Assembly: GCA_022316685.1 (NCBI GenBank)
Contig: JAKJHU010000136.1
Location: 1,240,001 to 1,304,000 of the forward strand
DNA length: 64,000 nt
Reading direction: 5' to 3'
Source: Progne subis subis
Lineage: Eukaryota > Chordata > Aves > Passeriformes > Hirundinidae
A program made the position numbers and the translations under genes. Under the pieces are notes generated by a model that saw nothing but the letters and a program-made list of their open reading frames with translations, had not been told where the DNA came from and ran no database searches. Position 1 is the stretch's first letter; each line of letters starts with the position of its first letter. Shown here piece after piece: positions 1 to 8,089 of the stretch.

Positions 1-655
1 CCCAGCAAGGGATTGTGCCACTGTCCACAGGGAACTCAACAAGCTGGAGAAGTGGGCTGGTGGGAACCTCTGAAGCTCAGCAAGGGGAAGGGCAAAGTCC
101 TGCACCTGAGGAGGAACAGCCCCATGCACCAGGACTGGGGCTGCCTGCAGAGAAACAAACAGGGCAGAAAAGGACCTGGTGGGTAGCAGGTTGAATATGA
201 GCCAGGAAAGTGTCCTGGTGCCAAAGAAGGTGAATGGTATCCGGGGCTGCACTGGGAGGAGTGTTTCCAGAAGGCTGAGGAAAGTGATTCCTCCCCTCTC
301 CTCAGTGCTGGTGAGGCCACCCCTGAAGTGCTGGCTCCAGTTTTGGGCTCCTCAGTGGGAGAGAGACATGGCAGGGACTGGAGGGAGTCCAATCAAGGTC
401 ACGAAGATGATGGACAGGAATGTCTCTCCTATGAGGAAAGGTTGAGAGAGGAGGCTCAGGGGCTCCTGGTGGTGTGACAGCACAGCACAAGCTGAACCAG
501 GAAAGTCCATGCGAACACAAAAAAACACAGAGAGGCTGCGAAGTGTCCACTCCATCCTTGGAGATGCTCAAAACTGGTCACTGTCCTGGGCAGCACGTGC
601 CAGCTGATCCAGCCAGAGCAAGGGTTGGACTGGATGATGTCCCAGCCCACCTCCA
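1..655 (+). mobile_element. CR1 LINE 3' end (ORF2 tail plus 3' UTR), decayed
   Basis: Recognised as the tail of a chicken-repeat-1 non-LTR retrotransposon in sense orientation. The order of CR1 landmarks is kept: 'aagtgggctgg' with 'aaagtcctgcacctgagg', then 'ggggctgcac', 'cacgaagatgatg', 'tctcctatgaggaaaggttgagaga', and the CR1 3' UTR landmarks 'tccatccttggagatgctcaaaa' shortened by mutation, 'gtcctgggca' and 'ggttggactggatgatgtcc'. Stops and frameshifts break the reverse-transcriptase tail, and about 150 bases of usual CR1 sequence are missing between roughly 455 and 500. The copy is cut by the window's left edge. The right end is approximate. It is not expected to be active. Confidence 0.85.
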
Positions 656-1522
656 CAACCACATCCATGCCACTCTGCTCACCCACAGGTGTACACATGC
701 TTCCACAAGAACTTCTCTCCTTTTCTGAGACTCTTTGAAATCAGCACTTTAGTTCCAAATATGAACATTAAAAATTGGATCCTCCTGGAGTGTTCTGTGG
801 CCATCGTGCAAAGCCCTGTGAAGTGCATTTATGCCTTTTGCTTTCTTACTGTGTTTTCTTCTTAGATCCAGGTATTGCCCTAATTTTTTTATATTTAATG
901 CTTGATGAACCAGCACATGAGACTAAAAGGACAGCAGTGACCACAGGAGGTTCCCTGGAGAGAGGGACAGTTCCAGCAGTCAGCAGAGGGATGTCAACAC
1001 ACCCTATTTGTGTCTCCAGGCTGAAAGGGAAGGAAGCCCCAGACAGCTCCAGTGGCTTGTAGGGTGGCAGTCCTGCTCATCTTCATCTTCCTCCACAACT
1101 CTGTGTCCCACCTGGAAAACTTCAGCTTGAAGTACTTCTGCTTTCACCTTTTTCCCTGCTCTGGTTGTGAGCCTTGTCCCTCAGGATAACACAGCCATAA
1201 AAGCTCATGCCTGCAGCCCAGACTGTGCCGTGCCCACTCCTGGCTGCTGCTTATGCCCCCGCCCTGCCACAGCCTTTCCCACAGGGAAACCGAGGCCCGA
1301 ACTCCTGCTGCCACGCAGGAGGCACCAAAACCCTCCTGTCCCTCGTGAACCTGTTGTCCCCAGGTGCCTCGTGCAGCTTTGAGCAGGGGTGGGGCTGGTG
1401 TCCCCCCACTTGCCAGCCACAGCGTGGCAGGAGCATCCCCCCAGCCCCAGCATCCCCCGGCACCCCGGGCTGGGGCAGAGCAGGCACACGGCTGGAGGCA
1501 GCAGCAGGGCAGGTAACAGAGT
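656..1522. other. Intergenic sequence upstream of the interferon gene
   Basis: No gene recognised. The first half is ordinary AT-rich DNA. From about 1200 the sequence becomes C-rich with short G/C runs, giving long but unconvincing open frames on both strands. Distal regulatory sequence for the interferon gene may lie here, but I see no element strong enough to name. Confidence 0.5.
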
Positions 1523-1532
1523 GGAGATTCCC
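1523..1532 (-). promoter_or_regulatory. NF-kB binding site of the IFNL promoter
   Basis: The plus strand reads GGAGATTCCC. The reverse complement GGGAATCTCC fits the GGGRNWYYCC consensus at every position. It lies 9 bp from an IRF element and about 80 bp upstream of a TATA-like box, an arrangement typical of virus-inducible interferon promoters. Binding itself is inferred. Confidence 0.6.
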
Positions 1533-1540
1533 GGCATGCA

Positions 1541-1562
1541 CCACTTTCATTTTCTTGTTTCC
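1541..1562 (-). promoter_or_regulatory. IRF / ISRE-like element of the IFNL promoter
   Basis: On the minus strand this contains GAAAATGAAAGT, two directly repeated GAAANN units as required for IRF3/IRF7 or ISGF3 binding, followed further along by a third, looser GGAAAC. Interferon-beta and mammalian IFN-lambda promoters carry comparable IRF elements beside NF-kB sites. The match is by sequence only. Confidence 0.6.
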
Positions 1563-1610
1563 AGCTCTACCAGCCCTGGGTTTTCCTATGAATATGAAAG
1601 CACCAGGCAG

Positions 1611-1620
1611 GAATAAAAAG
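1611..1620 (+). promoter_or_regulatory. TATA-like box of the IFNL gene
   Basis: The sequence GAATAAAAAG gives an ATAAAAAG core about 60 bp downstream of the IRF element. A start of transcription would be expected near 1640-1650, leaving a 5' UTR of roughly 200 nt before the ATG at 1854. No better TATA box is seen between the IRF element and the start codon. Confidence 0.45.
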
Positions 1621-1853
1621 CTGGAGGTAGAGCAGCAAGGCAGCCACAGCGAGCAAGGCGAAGCAGCTCCCCGGGGCAGCTACCAGCTCAGCAGCTCTGA
1701 ACAAGGCACCTGTGGCACCTGTCAGGCACCTCTGCATCTGAGATTTAGCAAATCCTGCCTCGAGTCCTCCGCTTCATCCTCTCCGGCATCTCGCACCGCA
1801 GCTTCCTCACCCCATCGCAATCCATCGCCGACGGTCAAGCTTTCGTTGCCGAA

Positions 1854-2015
1854 ATGTTGCGCCTCAGCCTCACCCCGCTGCTCGTGCTGGTGCTGGGGGT
1901 CAGCCTGGGGGCTGCCTTTCCCCATGACACCCTGAGGAAGGGCTGCAGGCTGTCCAAGTACCAGAACATTGCTCAGGAGGAGCAGAAGGCTGTGGACAAG
2001 ATGAGACAAGAGTTT
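1854..2015 (+). CDS. IFNL3: IFNL3 coding exon 1 (residues 1-54)
   Basis: Encodes the signal peptide and helix A with Cys31. It ends GAG TTT followed by the donor gtgagt. An adjacent in-frame read-through is a shadow of intron 1, not coding. Confidence 0.92.
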
Positions 2016-2980
2016 GTGAGTACTACTGGCAACGGGGGGCTGTGGGCTGGCAGGGGGCAAGGCAGAGGGGACGCTGAATTCGAGACGCGAGTGACGAGGC
2101 GCACGTTTTCTGCGGCACTTTGGGGATGAGGAAGACGTCTTCCAAGGGTGTTTGGGGACATGAAGGACGCTGGGCCAAATCTCATCCTGGTTGCAGACGC
2201 CTCAAGGCCGGCCGGGGTTGTACAACATCGCCAGAAGTCGCGACGAGAGTTTTTCAGTCTCTCTCTTGGTTTATGCCCGCAGGTGAACGACCACAAATGC
2301 AACACCAGGCTCTTCCAGCGGAAATGGAACGCAGTAGACCTGCCGGTAAGAATGATGCGACGCTGTAGAAAGGGGGCACACACCTCCTGCCAGCCGGTTC
2401 CGTCTCCACCCGCACCCCCGGGCAGGTCTTCGAGACCCCCGCGCTGCGGCCCCGGCGCTTCGGCTCCCTAACCGGGACTCTCCTGCCCGCAGATGTCGGA
2501 CCGAGCGGTGCTGGTGGCGGCCGAGCTGAACCTCACCACCGCCATGCTGGAGCTCCCCGCCTCCCCCGGCTTCGCCGAGGCGCGCCGGCGGCCCCTGGAC
2601 TTCTTCACCCAGGCCCGGGAGGACGTGCGGGGCTGTGTGAGTGCCTGCCCCAGAGCCGGGCCCCGGGCCGGCCCCGCGGCCGCGCTCCCCTCCTCACCCG
2701 GCCGCTCCTCTCTCCCCGCAGGTGGATCCCTCGCACCAGCCCTCGGGCAGGCTGAGGCACTGGCTGCACAAGCTGCAGGCGGCCGTGCGGACGGTAAGTC
2801 GGGCGGGCGGGACGGGCCGTGGGGCGGGCAGCAGCGCGGAGGGGCGCAGCGCTGAGCCCGCCCGTGTCCCCGCCGCAGGACAGCGCCGAGAGCGCGGCGT
2901 GCCTCCGGGCCACCACCATCCTGCACGTCCTGCGGGTGCTGGACAACCTCCGCTGCGCTGCCCTCCAGGACAAGTGCTGA
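1854..2980 (+). CDS. IFNL3: Interferon lambda (type III interferon), five exons
   Basis: Secreted antiviral cytokine signalling through the IFNLR1/IL10RB receptor, mainly on epithelium. Coding exons are 1854-2015, 2283-2345, 2493-2636, 2722-2793 and 2879-2980. All junctions are GT/AG and all are phase 0. The joined product is 180 residues, close to the usual 180-200. Residues 1-21 form a signal peptide (a run of L and V ending GAA, cleavage before FP). Family signatures are CRLSKYQ (31-37), KCNTRLFQRKW (59-69), DFFTQAREDVRGC (near 111-123), SHQPSGRLRHWLHKLQ (127-142) and LRCAA (171-175). Six cysteines are present (31, 60, 123, 155, 173, 180). One N-glycosylation sequon, NLT, lies at residue 88. 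The start has G at -3. The five-exon, all-phase-0 layout is that of IFN-lambda and IL-10-type cytokines, unlike intronless type I interferons. Bird annotations call the ortholog IFNL3 or IL28B. The gene looks intact. Confidence 0.93.
2283..2345 (+). CDS. IFNL3: IFNL3 coding exon 2 (residues 55-75)
   Basis: Sixty-three bases between acceptor cccgcag and donor gtaaga, phase 0. It carries Cys60 and the CNTRLF..KW motif conserved in avian IFN-lambda. Confidence 0.9.
2493..2636 (+). CDS. IFNL3: IFNL3 coding exon 3 (residues 76-123)
   Basis: One hundred and forty-four bases between cccgcag and gtgagt. It contains the single sequon NLT (residue 88) and ends with Cys123. GC-rich and rich in CpG. Confidence 0.92.
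2722..2793 (+). CDS. IFNL3: IFNL3 coding exon 4 (residues 124-147)
   Basis: Seventy-two bases between ccccgcag and gtaagt. It encodes the very conserved HQPSGRLRHWLHKLQ segment. It is flanked by two introns that are each exactly 85 bp. Confidence 0.92.
2879..2980 (+). CDS. IFNL3: IFNL3 coding exon 5 (residues 148-180 and stop)
   Basis: One hundred and two bases from acceptor gccgcag to TGA at 2978-2980. It encodes the last helix with Cys155, LRC (Cys173) and the terminal Cys180. Confidence 0.92.
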   Translation, partial: DSAESAACLRATTILHVLRVLDNLRCAALQDKC

Positions 2981-3290
2981 AGCGTCCCCAGCCCGCGGCA
3001 CCGCCCCGAGAGCCGGCAAAAACCCGCTGCGCCGCGCCGTTACTTTCTATTGAACCTATTTAACCCTTTTCCTCGCTTATGCGAGCTGAGGAAACAATTG
3101 TTCTTATTTATTTTTAAAGCCTTTTAAATTATTGCCTCGGGATAAGGCAAAGTAATGCCCTTCCTGAAAGAATGTGAATATGCGTAGGGTAGCTTTGTTG
3201 GTTTGTTTATTTTTTTTTTGGTACTTAAAATGTTTGTAAGGAAATCTATTTTTCTACCTGCTATTTATTAAAGAGTATATTCTGCATACT
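2981..3290 (+). promoter_or_regulatory. IFNL3: IFNL3 3' UTR with AU-rich elements
   Basis: After the GC-rich coding exons the base composition shifts sharply to AT-rich. ATTTA-type motifs are seen at 3106-3110 and 3263-3270, with long T runs between, as is usual for short-lived cytokine mRNAs. A small stem-loop (five-base-pair stem, TTAT loop) sits at 3072-3085. The 3' boundary is inferred from the polyadenylation signal. Confidence 0.6.
3267..3272 (+). terminator. IFNL3: IFNL3 polyadenylation signal ATTAAA
   Basis: ATTAAA, the commonest variant of AATAAA, followed by T/G-rich sequence (tgcttgtata, then a T run) within 40 bases. Cleavage is expected near 3285-3295. Confidence 0.6.
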
Positions 3291-3299
3291 TGCTTGTAT

Positions 3300-3795
3300 A
3301 AATTATTTTTTTATGTGCTATTTAATACGAAAACTAAAGTAGTTAACTAAACTACCATAGACAGACAAGCCACCATCACGTGTTTTTACTGCGGTTTTCT
3401 GCAATACCACAGCACAGGTATCGCCTGACATCCTTGCCAGGACATTGCCCCAAAGGAACCTCCTTGCGTTTCATCTGGGGACGGGGAGGGGGAAAAAAAC
3501 CCTGGATGTTGGGGTTTTGGGATAGATTCTGTCGCTTGGCCACGCCCCAGGCGCTACTCACCTGCTGCTGTCTAAGGTCAGCGGCAGCACCCGGGGCAAT
3601 GAAAACTCATCCGGAGCGAAACGCCCTTGGGCCAACACCTCCCTAGGGCGGGGAAAGCCCCAAGGCGTGTCTGGAATTCCCCGTGGAATCCGCGGTTCGG
3701 CTGCAGCGTGGCACAGCTCCTTCCCCCAAAAACCCAGGCTGCAGGAAGGCTTTTCCGTGTGACCTGGGGCTCCCAGCAGGCAGATGCCATCAGCG
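3300..3795. other. Intergenic sequence between IFNL3 and the minisatellite
   Basis: No gene or known repeat recognised. The stretch from 3400 to 3780 is moderately GC-rich. Confidence 0.5.
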
Positions 3796-3982
3796 CCTCC
3801 TTTGGGATGCCGCCGCCTTTGGGATGCCGCCTCCTTTGGGACGCCGCCTCCTTTGGGATGCCGCCTGCTTTGGGATGCCACCTCCTTTGGGATGCCACCT
3901 CCTTTGGGATGCCGCCTCCTTTGGGATGCCGCCGCCTTTGGGATCCCACCTCCTTTGGGACGCCACCTCCTTTGGGATCCTG
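3796..3982 (+). repeat. 17-bp minisatellite, 11 units
   Basis: Eleven head-to-tail copies of a 17-base unit, consensus CCTCCTTTGGGATGCCG. Variants are confined to a few positions (CTCC/CGCC/CTGC, GATG/GACG/GATC, final G/A). The period is not a multiple of three, so frames cycle every 51 bp and open frames of up to 163 codons arise on both strands. These are repeat artefacts, not genes. Copy number is probably variable between individuals. Confidence 0.95.
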
Positions 3983-4334
3983 GCCTTGCTCCCCATTTCA
4001 TCGCTCACTTTTGAAGGCTTGCAAGAAATCCCTCTCTGGGACCTCCGTACAGCCAACATCTGTTGGGAGGAGGATGTTTTTAGGACAGTTCTGTCCAAAG
4101 CTGCTGTGCTGTTGTTAAAAATAACCCTATAATATTGGCTTTCACATTTACGTATTAGCTTTTGCATGTTGTTATTGATTGTAAGTATTCAAATATAGTG
4201 CAATTTATAACCCTTTTTAGCTGCTTGCTAATATGTCATCATTTCTCATTCTAAGTATGCGCTGTACAGCCCATGGAAGTAGTGGTGTGATTGATATATC
4301 AGTGTGTACACCATATAGCTTATGGTGTGACAAA
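3983..4334. other. Intergenic sequence, nothing recognised
   Basis: AT-rich from about 4100, with no gene and no clear repeat boundaries. It may include flanking parts of the LTR-like region that follows. Confidence 0.4.
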
Positions 4335-4842
4335 TGTATTGTGCTGTAGGCCTTAGCAAAACATAAAATGTTAAAATGTTCCTGTGTAACTGAGAGAACT
4401 GTATTAAGCAATTATGTCGTTTGCCACATCTGCTGACCGTGAGAATATAACAGTGACACAAAACAGAGCACCTGAGGAGAATTAGAGAAGAACTTGTTAA
4501 CTCCTCATTATCAGGGAAGTGTGAAACAACCGGATGGAGCCACAAGAAGGAATAAAATATATAGACATGACCTGCAAGATGTCGTGCAGGTAAGCCAGAG
4601 TGATAAACCAACCAAAAAAAAAAAAGTTCCTACATCATCAAAAGCTCCTAAGAATGCTTGAATAATGCATGAAACTTATGAATATGCATGTGCCTGAGTA
4701 AAGTATGTAGATAACACTGCCTTAATATACCGGTGTGTGCATTGGCCAGAGGCAGGAATGCCCCAGCACTGGACATTGTCCTTTTTTATTCCCTTATTAA
4801 ATGTTTGAAAGATATTCTAAGAATGCACTTTAGCTTTTCACA
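4335..4842 (+). mobile_element. Probable solo LTR of an avian endogenous retrovirus
   Basis: The stretch has LTR-like features: 'aggaataaaatatatag' as a TATA or polyadenylation region near 4550, a segment with repeated 'gaatatgcat' and 'gcctgagtaaagtatgtagata' near 4680-4710 that I associate with bird LTRs, and 'tattcccttattaaatg' near 4785. I could not find matching target-site duplications, so ends and strand are uncertain. It could instead be several older fragments. Confidence 0.35.
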
Positions 4843-5639
4843 CTGTTACCCAAACAGTAGATGGATCTGCAGAGAAAAGCCTAAGGAGGGAAGAAAGGGC
4901 TCTAAGCAGCAGTTCTGTACTGGTTTAACTAGATTTCAGTGAGCTCAGTCCCAGTTTCTTTCTGGGGAAGGGTAGTGGTAGTTCATTCATTGCAGTGAAT
5001 GTTTAGGGTGCAAACCTGTTGAGTTTTTCAGTATTCCAGTACTGAGTATTTCAGTGGCTGCCTGCCAAACTTCCCTTGTGTTGGGTCTCCAGCTTTGCCT
5101 TAGCACACCTTCTCACCTGGATGCTGCTTTAATGCCTAACTTTTGGTTCCCTTACTTAGTGGAAGCTGCCAAATGGAGGAACTCGAGTTTGTGCACCTAT
5201 TTTATAGACAGGAGGGCTGATTTAACAGAACTGTGAGAATTTCTGAAGTTTTTGGGCAGTCTAGTTATGATACCCAATGTATTGACCCTCCATTACTAAG
5301 GAACGCTCTTATGATTATTCTTTACACACGTTCAGTTTGATGGACTTATGTTTTTATATGCTTGATATTTCATTTGATTGACTATTGCCTATTAATATTA
5401 TTGGCATATAGATTGACTATTCCATCTGATTCGCTCGTCTTCCAGTCTAGTCTGCTGCTGGAATGTACAAATAGTTGATTAATTTAAGCAGGCACCAGGG
5501 GAAAGGCTGCAGCCTGGTTAAGCTCTGCTCCTGCAATCACCCTGACAGTTGCTGGTTTTTCTTCCTCTTGGTGTGTTGCTATTTGCCACAGCCTCAGCAT
5601 AATTTATACTGTGGCTGAATCACCCCCCTTCCCACAGCA
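4843..5639. other. Intergenic sequence, nothing recognised
   Basis: AT-rich, with no convincing coding frame, RNA gene or repeat. Confidence 0.45.
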
Positions 5640-5718
5640 GCGCCAGGGGACAGTAAAAGAATGGAATTTATTGGAAACGGCTCGCCAAGGAGGTGGTGGG
5701 CTCACCATCCCTGGAGGT

Positions 5719-7025
5719 TGTTATAAATGAAGTTTTCTATATGTCTAATTTAACAGCCAACAAAGTTGAATTTAGCAGCAATTTTATTTGAGCAGCATTT
5801 TATAATCAAGCATATACAAAAAATTTGGCAGTGATTAATTAAATATAATTAAGGTTTAGATAAAGCATAAGCAAAAATGACCAGGGTACAGAGGGGGCTT
5901 CTCACCCTCCCTCATGTACAAAACAAAGTAATCTGACCTAAAACTATAAACTGTATGCTGATGCATATTCATTAATATTTCCCGTAAATCTCCTCCTATT
6001 TTCAGTTCTTGAACTCTGTGTCACTACACTGAATAGTGCATGCTCCACTTGTTGTTAGGGCGTCTTTTTCAGATGAAGGCTCATCTTCTTCCTCACGTCC
6101 TTTAAATAACCTTACAGGCTGTACGTGCGCTCTAAGTTTTGTGTTACAGAACTAAGCATTATGTTCCAAAAAATAATTCTTGCATGTCATAGATCAAACC
6201 ACCACCCAAACTCCCTGCCTTGGAATACTCCTAACTTTGTCCATCCCAAGTCCAGTTCTATCTTAGGACATCCTGTATCCTATTGAGAGGAATGAGATTT
6301 GTCTTTACAAACAAGCCCTGAGTCTGCTAGTAGATAAAACTAGAACTGAGAGATAAGAGAAACAATGGGAAGGATTCTACTGATTGATGAATGGAAAAGA
6401 AGATACTTGCCTTTACAAACAAAACATAAGTTTGTTTGTAAATGAAATTGAATATTGAAAGATGAAAGCAACAATGGGGAAAACCCATAAATGCCATAAA
6501 AATTAAAAATTAGCAGGGGGTTATACATTAAAAGGGGAATCTTAGGTCTTAGGCATTTCGGGAAGTCTGTACCTCTCAAGTACCTCAGCCAATGGGGAAA
6601 GAGAGAGGGAAATGTGGCCAGGAAATTAGGATAAAAAGGAGGCTGCGTCCTCCAAAAAACTGAGAGACCCCAGGGGAAATGCCCCATGGCCTCTCCCTTT
6701 ATTGGAATAAAGTAAAAGGACTCCTCTGTATCCTTTTTGGACATAAACCTCTGGTGTTCGTGGATTAATTTTCCTAACACTATAACATCTGCAAAGGCCC
6801 ATCTCCCTGCCTTGGAGCAGTGCCAACTTTGGCCAATCCAGCTTTGAAGTTCTTGCTTATCTCAAACTACATTGTGCATCTTATTTTTCACATGTAACAT
6901 CTGGCAAGGGGCCCATCTGCTTTGTGACACTAATCATATATACTTTTTCCTTTATTACTTTATAACAAATATTTCCTAAAATATTGATATAGTACAATTA
7001 GCACGAATCATTTTCATTTATTACA
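5719..7025 (-). mobile_element. Solo LTR inserted in CR1 (itself interrupted)
   Basis: The edges are TGTTATAAATG at the left and CATTTATTACA at the right, near-perfect inverted termini with the TG...CA ends of an LTR. AGGT is duplicated on both sides (5715-5718 and 7026-7029). The AATAAA on the minus strand near 5790, about 70 bases from the TG-side edge, suggests minus orientation. Without the inner insertion the LTR would be about 807 bp. The minus-strand open frame of 146 codons inside is antisense to the inner LTR and is not a gene. Confidence 0.75.
6284..6779 (+). mobile_element. Solo LTR nested inside the first LTR
   Basis: A 496-bp element starting TGAGAGGAATG and ending TCCTAACA, flanked on both sides by CTAT (6280-6283 and 6780-6783). 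It has a plus-strand TATA-like ggataaaaagg near 6630 and AATAAA at 6706-6711, in the order expected for U3-R-U5. Near its start an imperfect tandem of about 75 bp is seen (the unit begins 'ctttacaaacaa' and ends 'acaatggg'). It lacks any internal coding sequence, so it is a recombination remnant. The style resembles bird ERVL LTRs. Confidence 0.75.
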
Positions 7026-7142
7026 AGGTGTTTTAAGGAACGACTGGATGCGGCACTCGGTGCTGCAGGTCCGGGTGATACGGTGAAGATCCACCTGACT
7101 TATTAAAGAAATATGGGTATTGATCTAGTATCGATACCCAAC

Positions 7143-7768
7143 TGTGACGGACAAAAACTCTCTAACAGTTTTAAGTTAGAAAGTGTATGTTTATTATGGC
7201 TGGGCAGCACGTGGGATATTTCCCTAATTTGCACTGCGAATTTCACAGGTAATGACAAAGCTTTTTATTTACAAAAGTGTTGAATATCCAAAATACAAAT
7301 ACATATTCATACCCCTGTCACCTCCCATTCCTCGCTTCGTATGCTAATTGGCCAAGAGGCTATTAAGCATGTGTACTCTGTTTCTTAAAATGAGTCGGGG
7401 GTCTATTCTGGGGAGGGGTCACCCAAAATGAGGAAGTAAGATGAGTCTTCCTCGTCCTGACCTTTCTACCTTTTCAATGCATTCATGACAAATGGATCCT
7501 TGGTAGAACTTGTTTCCTGTGTTCAATGGGTCCTTTAAGCAGGAGATCTGCAGCTATCTTATGTCCTATTTACCACATTTTGTTTTTCATTACAAGCACA
7601 ACTACATAAACATAAACCTGACAAGAAATGAGTTACAAGATCCGGGGTAGCTTATCTAAGATCCGGCTTCTGTTAACTGCTAACAAAGATTACCTATCTA
7701 CTTCAGCTAATTCAGCAACTTAGTAACTTTCCTAAAAATCCTTAGTTCCTCAAAATTAACGTCTCACA
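7143..7768 (-). mobile_element. Second solo LTR in the same CR1
   Basis: Starts TGTGACGG and ends GTCTCACA, so the termini TGTGA/TCACA are inverted repeats. Neighbouring five bases are CCAAC (7138-7142) and CCAAA (7769-7773), a target duplication with one mismatch. The AATAAA on the minus strand near 7190 supports minus orientation. Length is 626 bp. No coding capacity. Confidence 0.7.
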
Positions 7769-8025
7769 CCAAAGGTTGGCCTCGGTCATCTCAGAAGTCT
7801 TTCCTAGCCTAAATGATTCTGCAATTCCGTTTACAAAAGGTGAGAAAAGTCAGCCTGGGGACAGATAACGCCAACGACATCACCTCCCCTCAGGCACTGC
7901 AGCACCCCGCTGGCGCTGAGGGAGCGCCCCAACATGGCGGCGCCACCTGAGGGCTCCTCGGCGGCAGCCCCAACATGGCGCCGCCCTCCCGGCGGGAAAC
8001 GGCCTCCCCGCCGCCTCCGTCAAAC

Positions 8026-8035
8026 TCTCGCGAGA
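8026..8035. promoter_or_regulatory. TCTCGCGAGA palindrome, copy 1
   Basis: Perfect ten-base palindrome known from vertebrate CpG-island promoters and bound by BANP (earlier attributed to Kaiso/ZBTB33). Binding is sensitive to CpG methylation. Confidence 0.7.
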
Positions 8036-8068
8036 TTCCGGCGGGGCGCTTCCCGGCTCCACCTGGGC

Positions 8069-8078
8069 TCTCGCGAGA
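8069..8078. promoter_or_regulatory. TCTCGCGAGA palindrome, copy 2
   Basis: Second perfect copy, 43 bp from the first, about four helical turns, so both sites face the same side of the DNA. Confidence 0.7.
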
Positions 8079-8089
8079 TCTCCGCTGCG

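Larger units (their letters stand above)
5640..7829 (+). mobile_element. CR1 3' end split by LTR insertions
   Basis: Three pieces of one sense CR1 3' end can be ordered. Piece 5640-5718 runs to 'ccatccctggaggt'. Piece 7026-7085 resumes with 'aggtgttttaaggaacgactgg' shortened to the typical 'tgcggcactcggtgct'. Piece 7769-7829 carries the terminal 'aaaggttggcctcggtcatctcagaagtc' landmarks and 'aaatgattctg'. Removing the intervening sequence restores the usual CR1 order. About 55 bases (7086-7142) are not explained by CR1. The left end is approximate. Confidence 0.75.

Noticed and set aside
1207..1935. 242-codon plus-strand open frame overlapping the interferon first exon
   Set aside because: It reads a different frame through promoter, 5' UTR and exon 1, has no family signature, and is explained by stop-poor C-rich sequence.
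3558..4132. Several 120-163-codon frames on both strands with 17-residue repeats
   Set aside because: They are translations of the 17-bp minisatellite, open in all frames because the unit has no stop.
6340..6780. 146-codon minus-strand frame
   Set aside because: It lies antisense inside a solo LTR with clear termini and target duplication, and resembles no retroviral protein.
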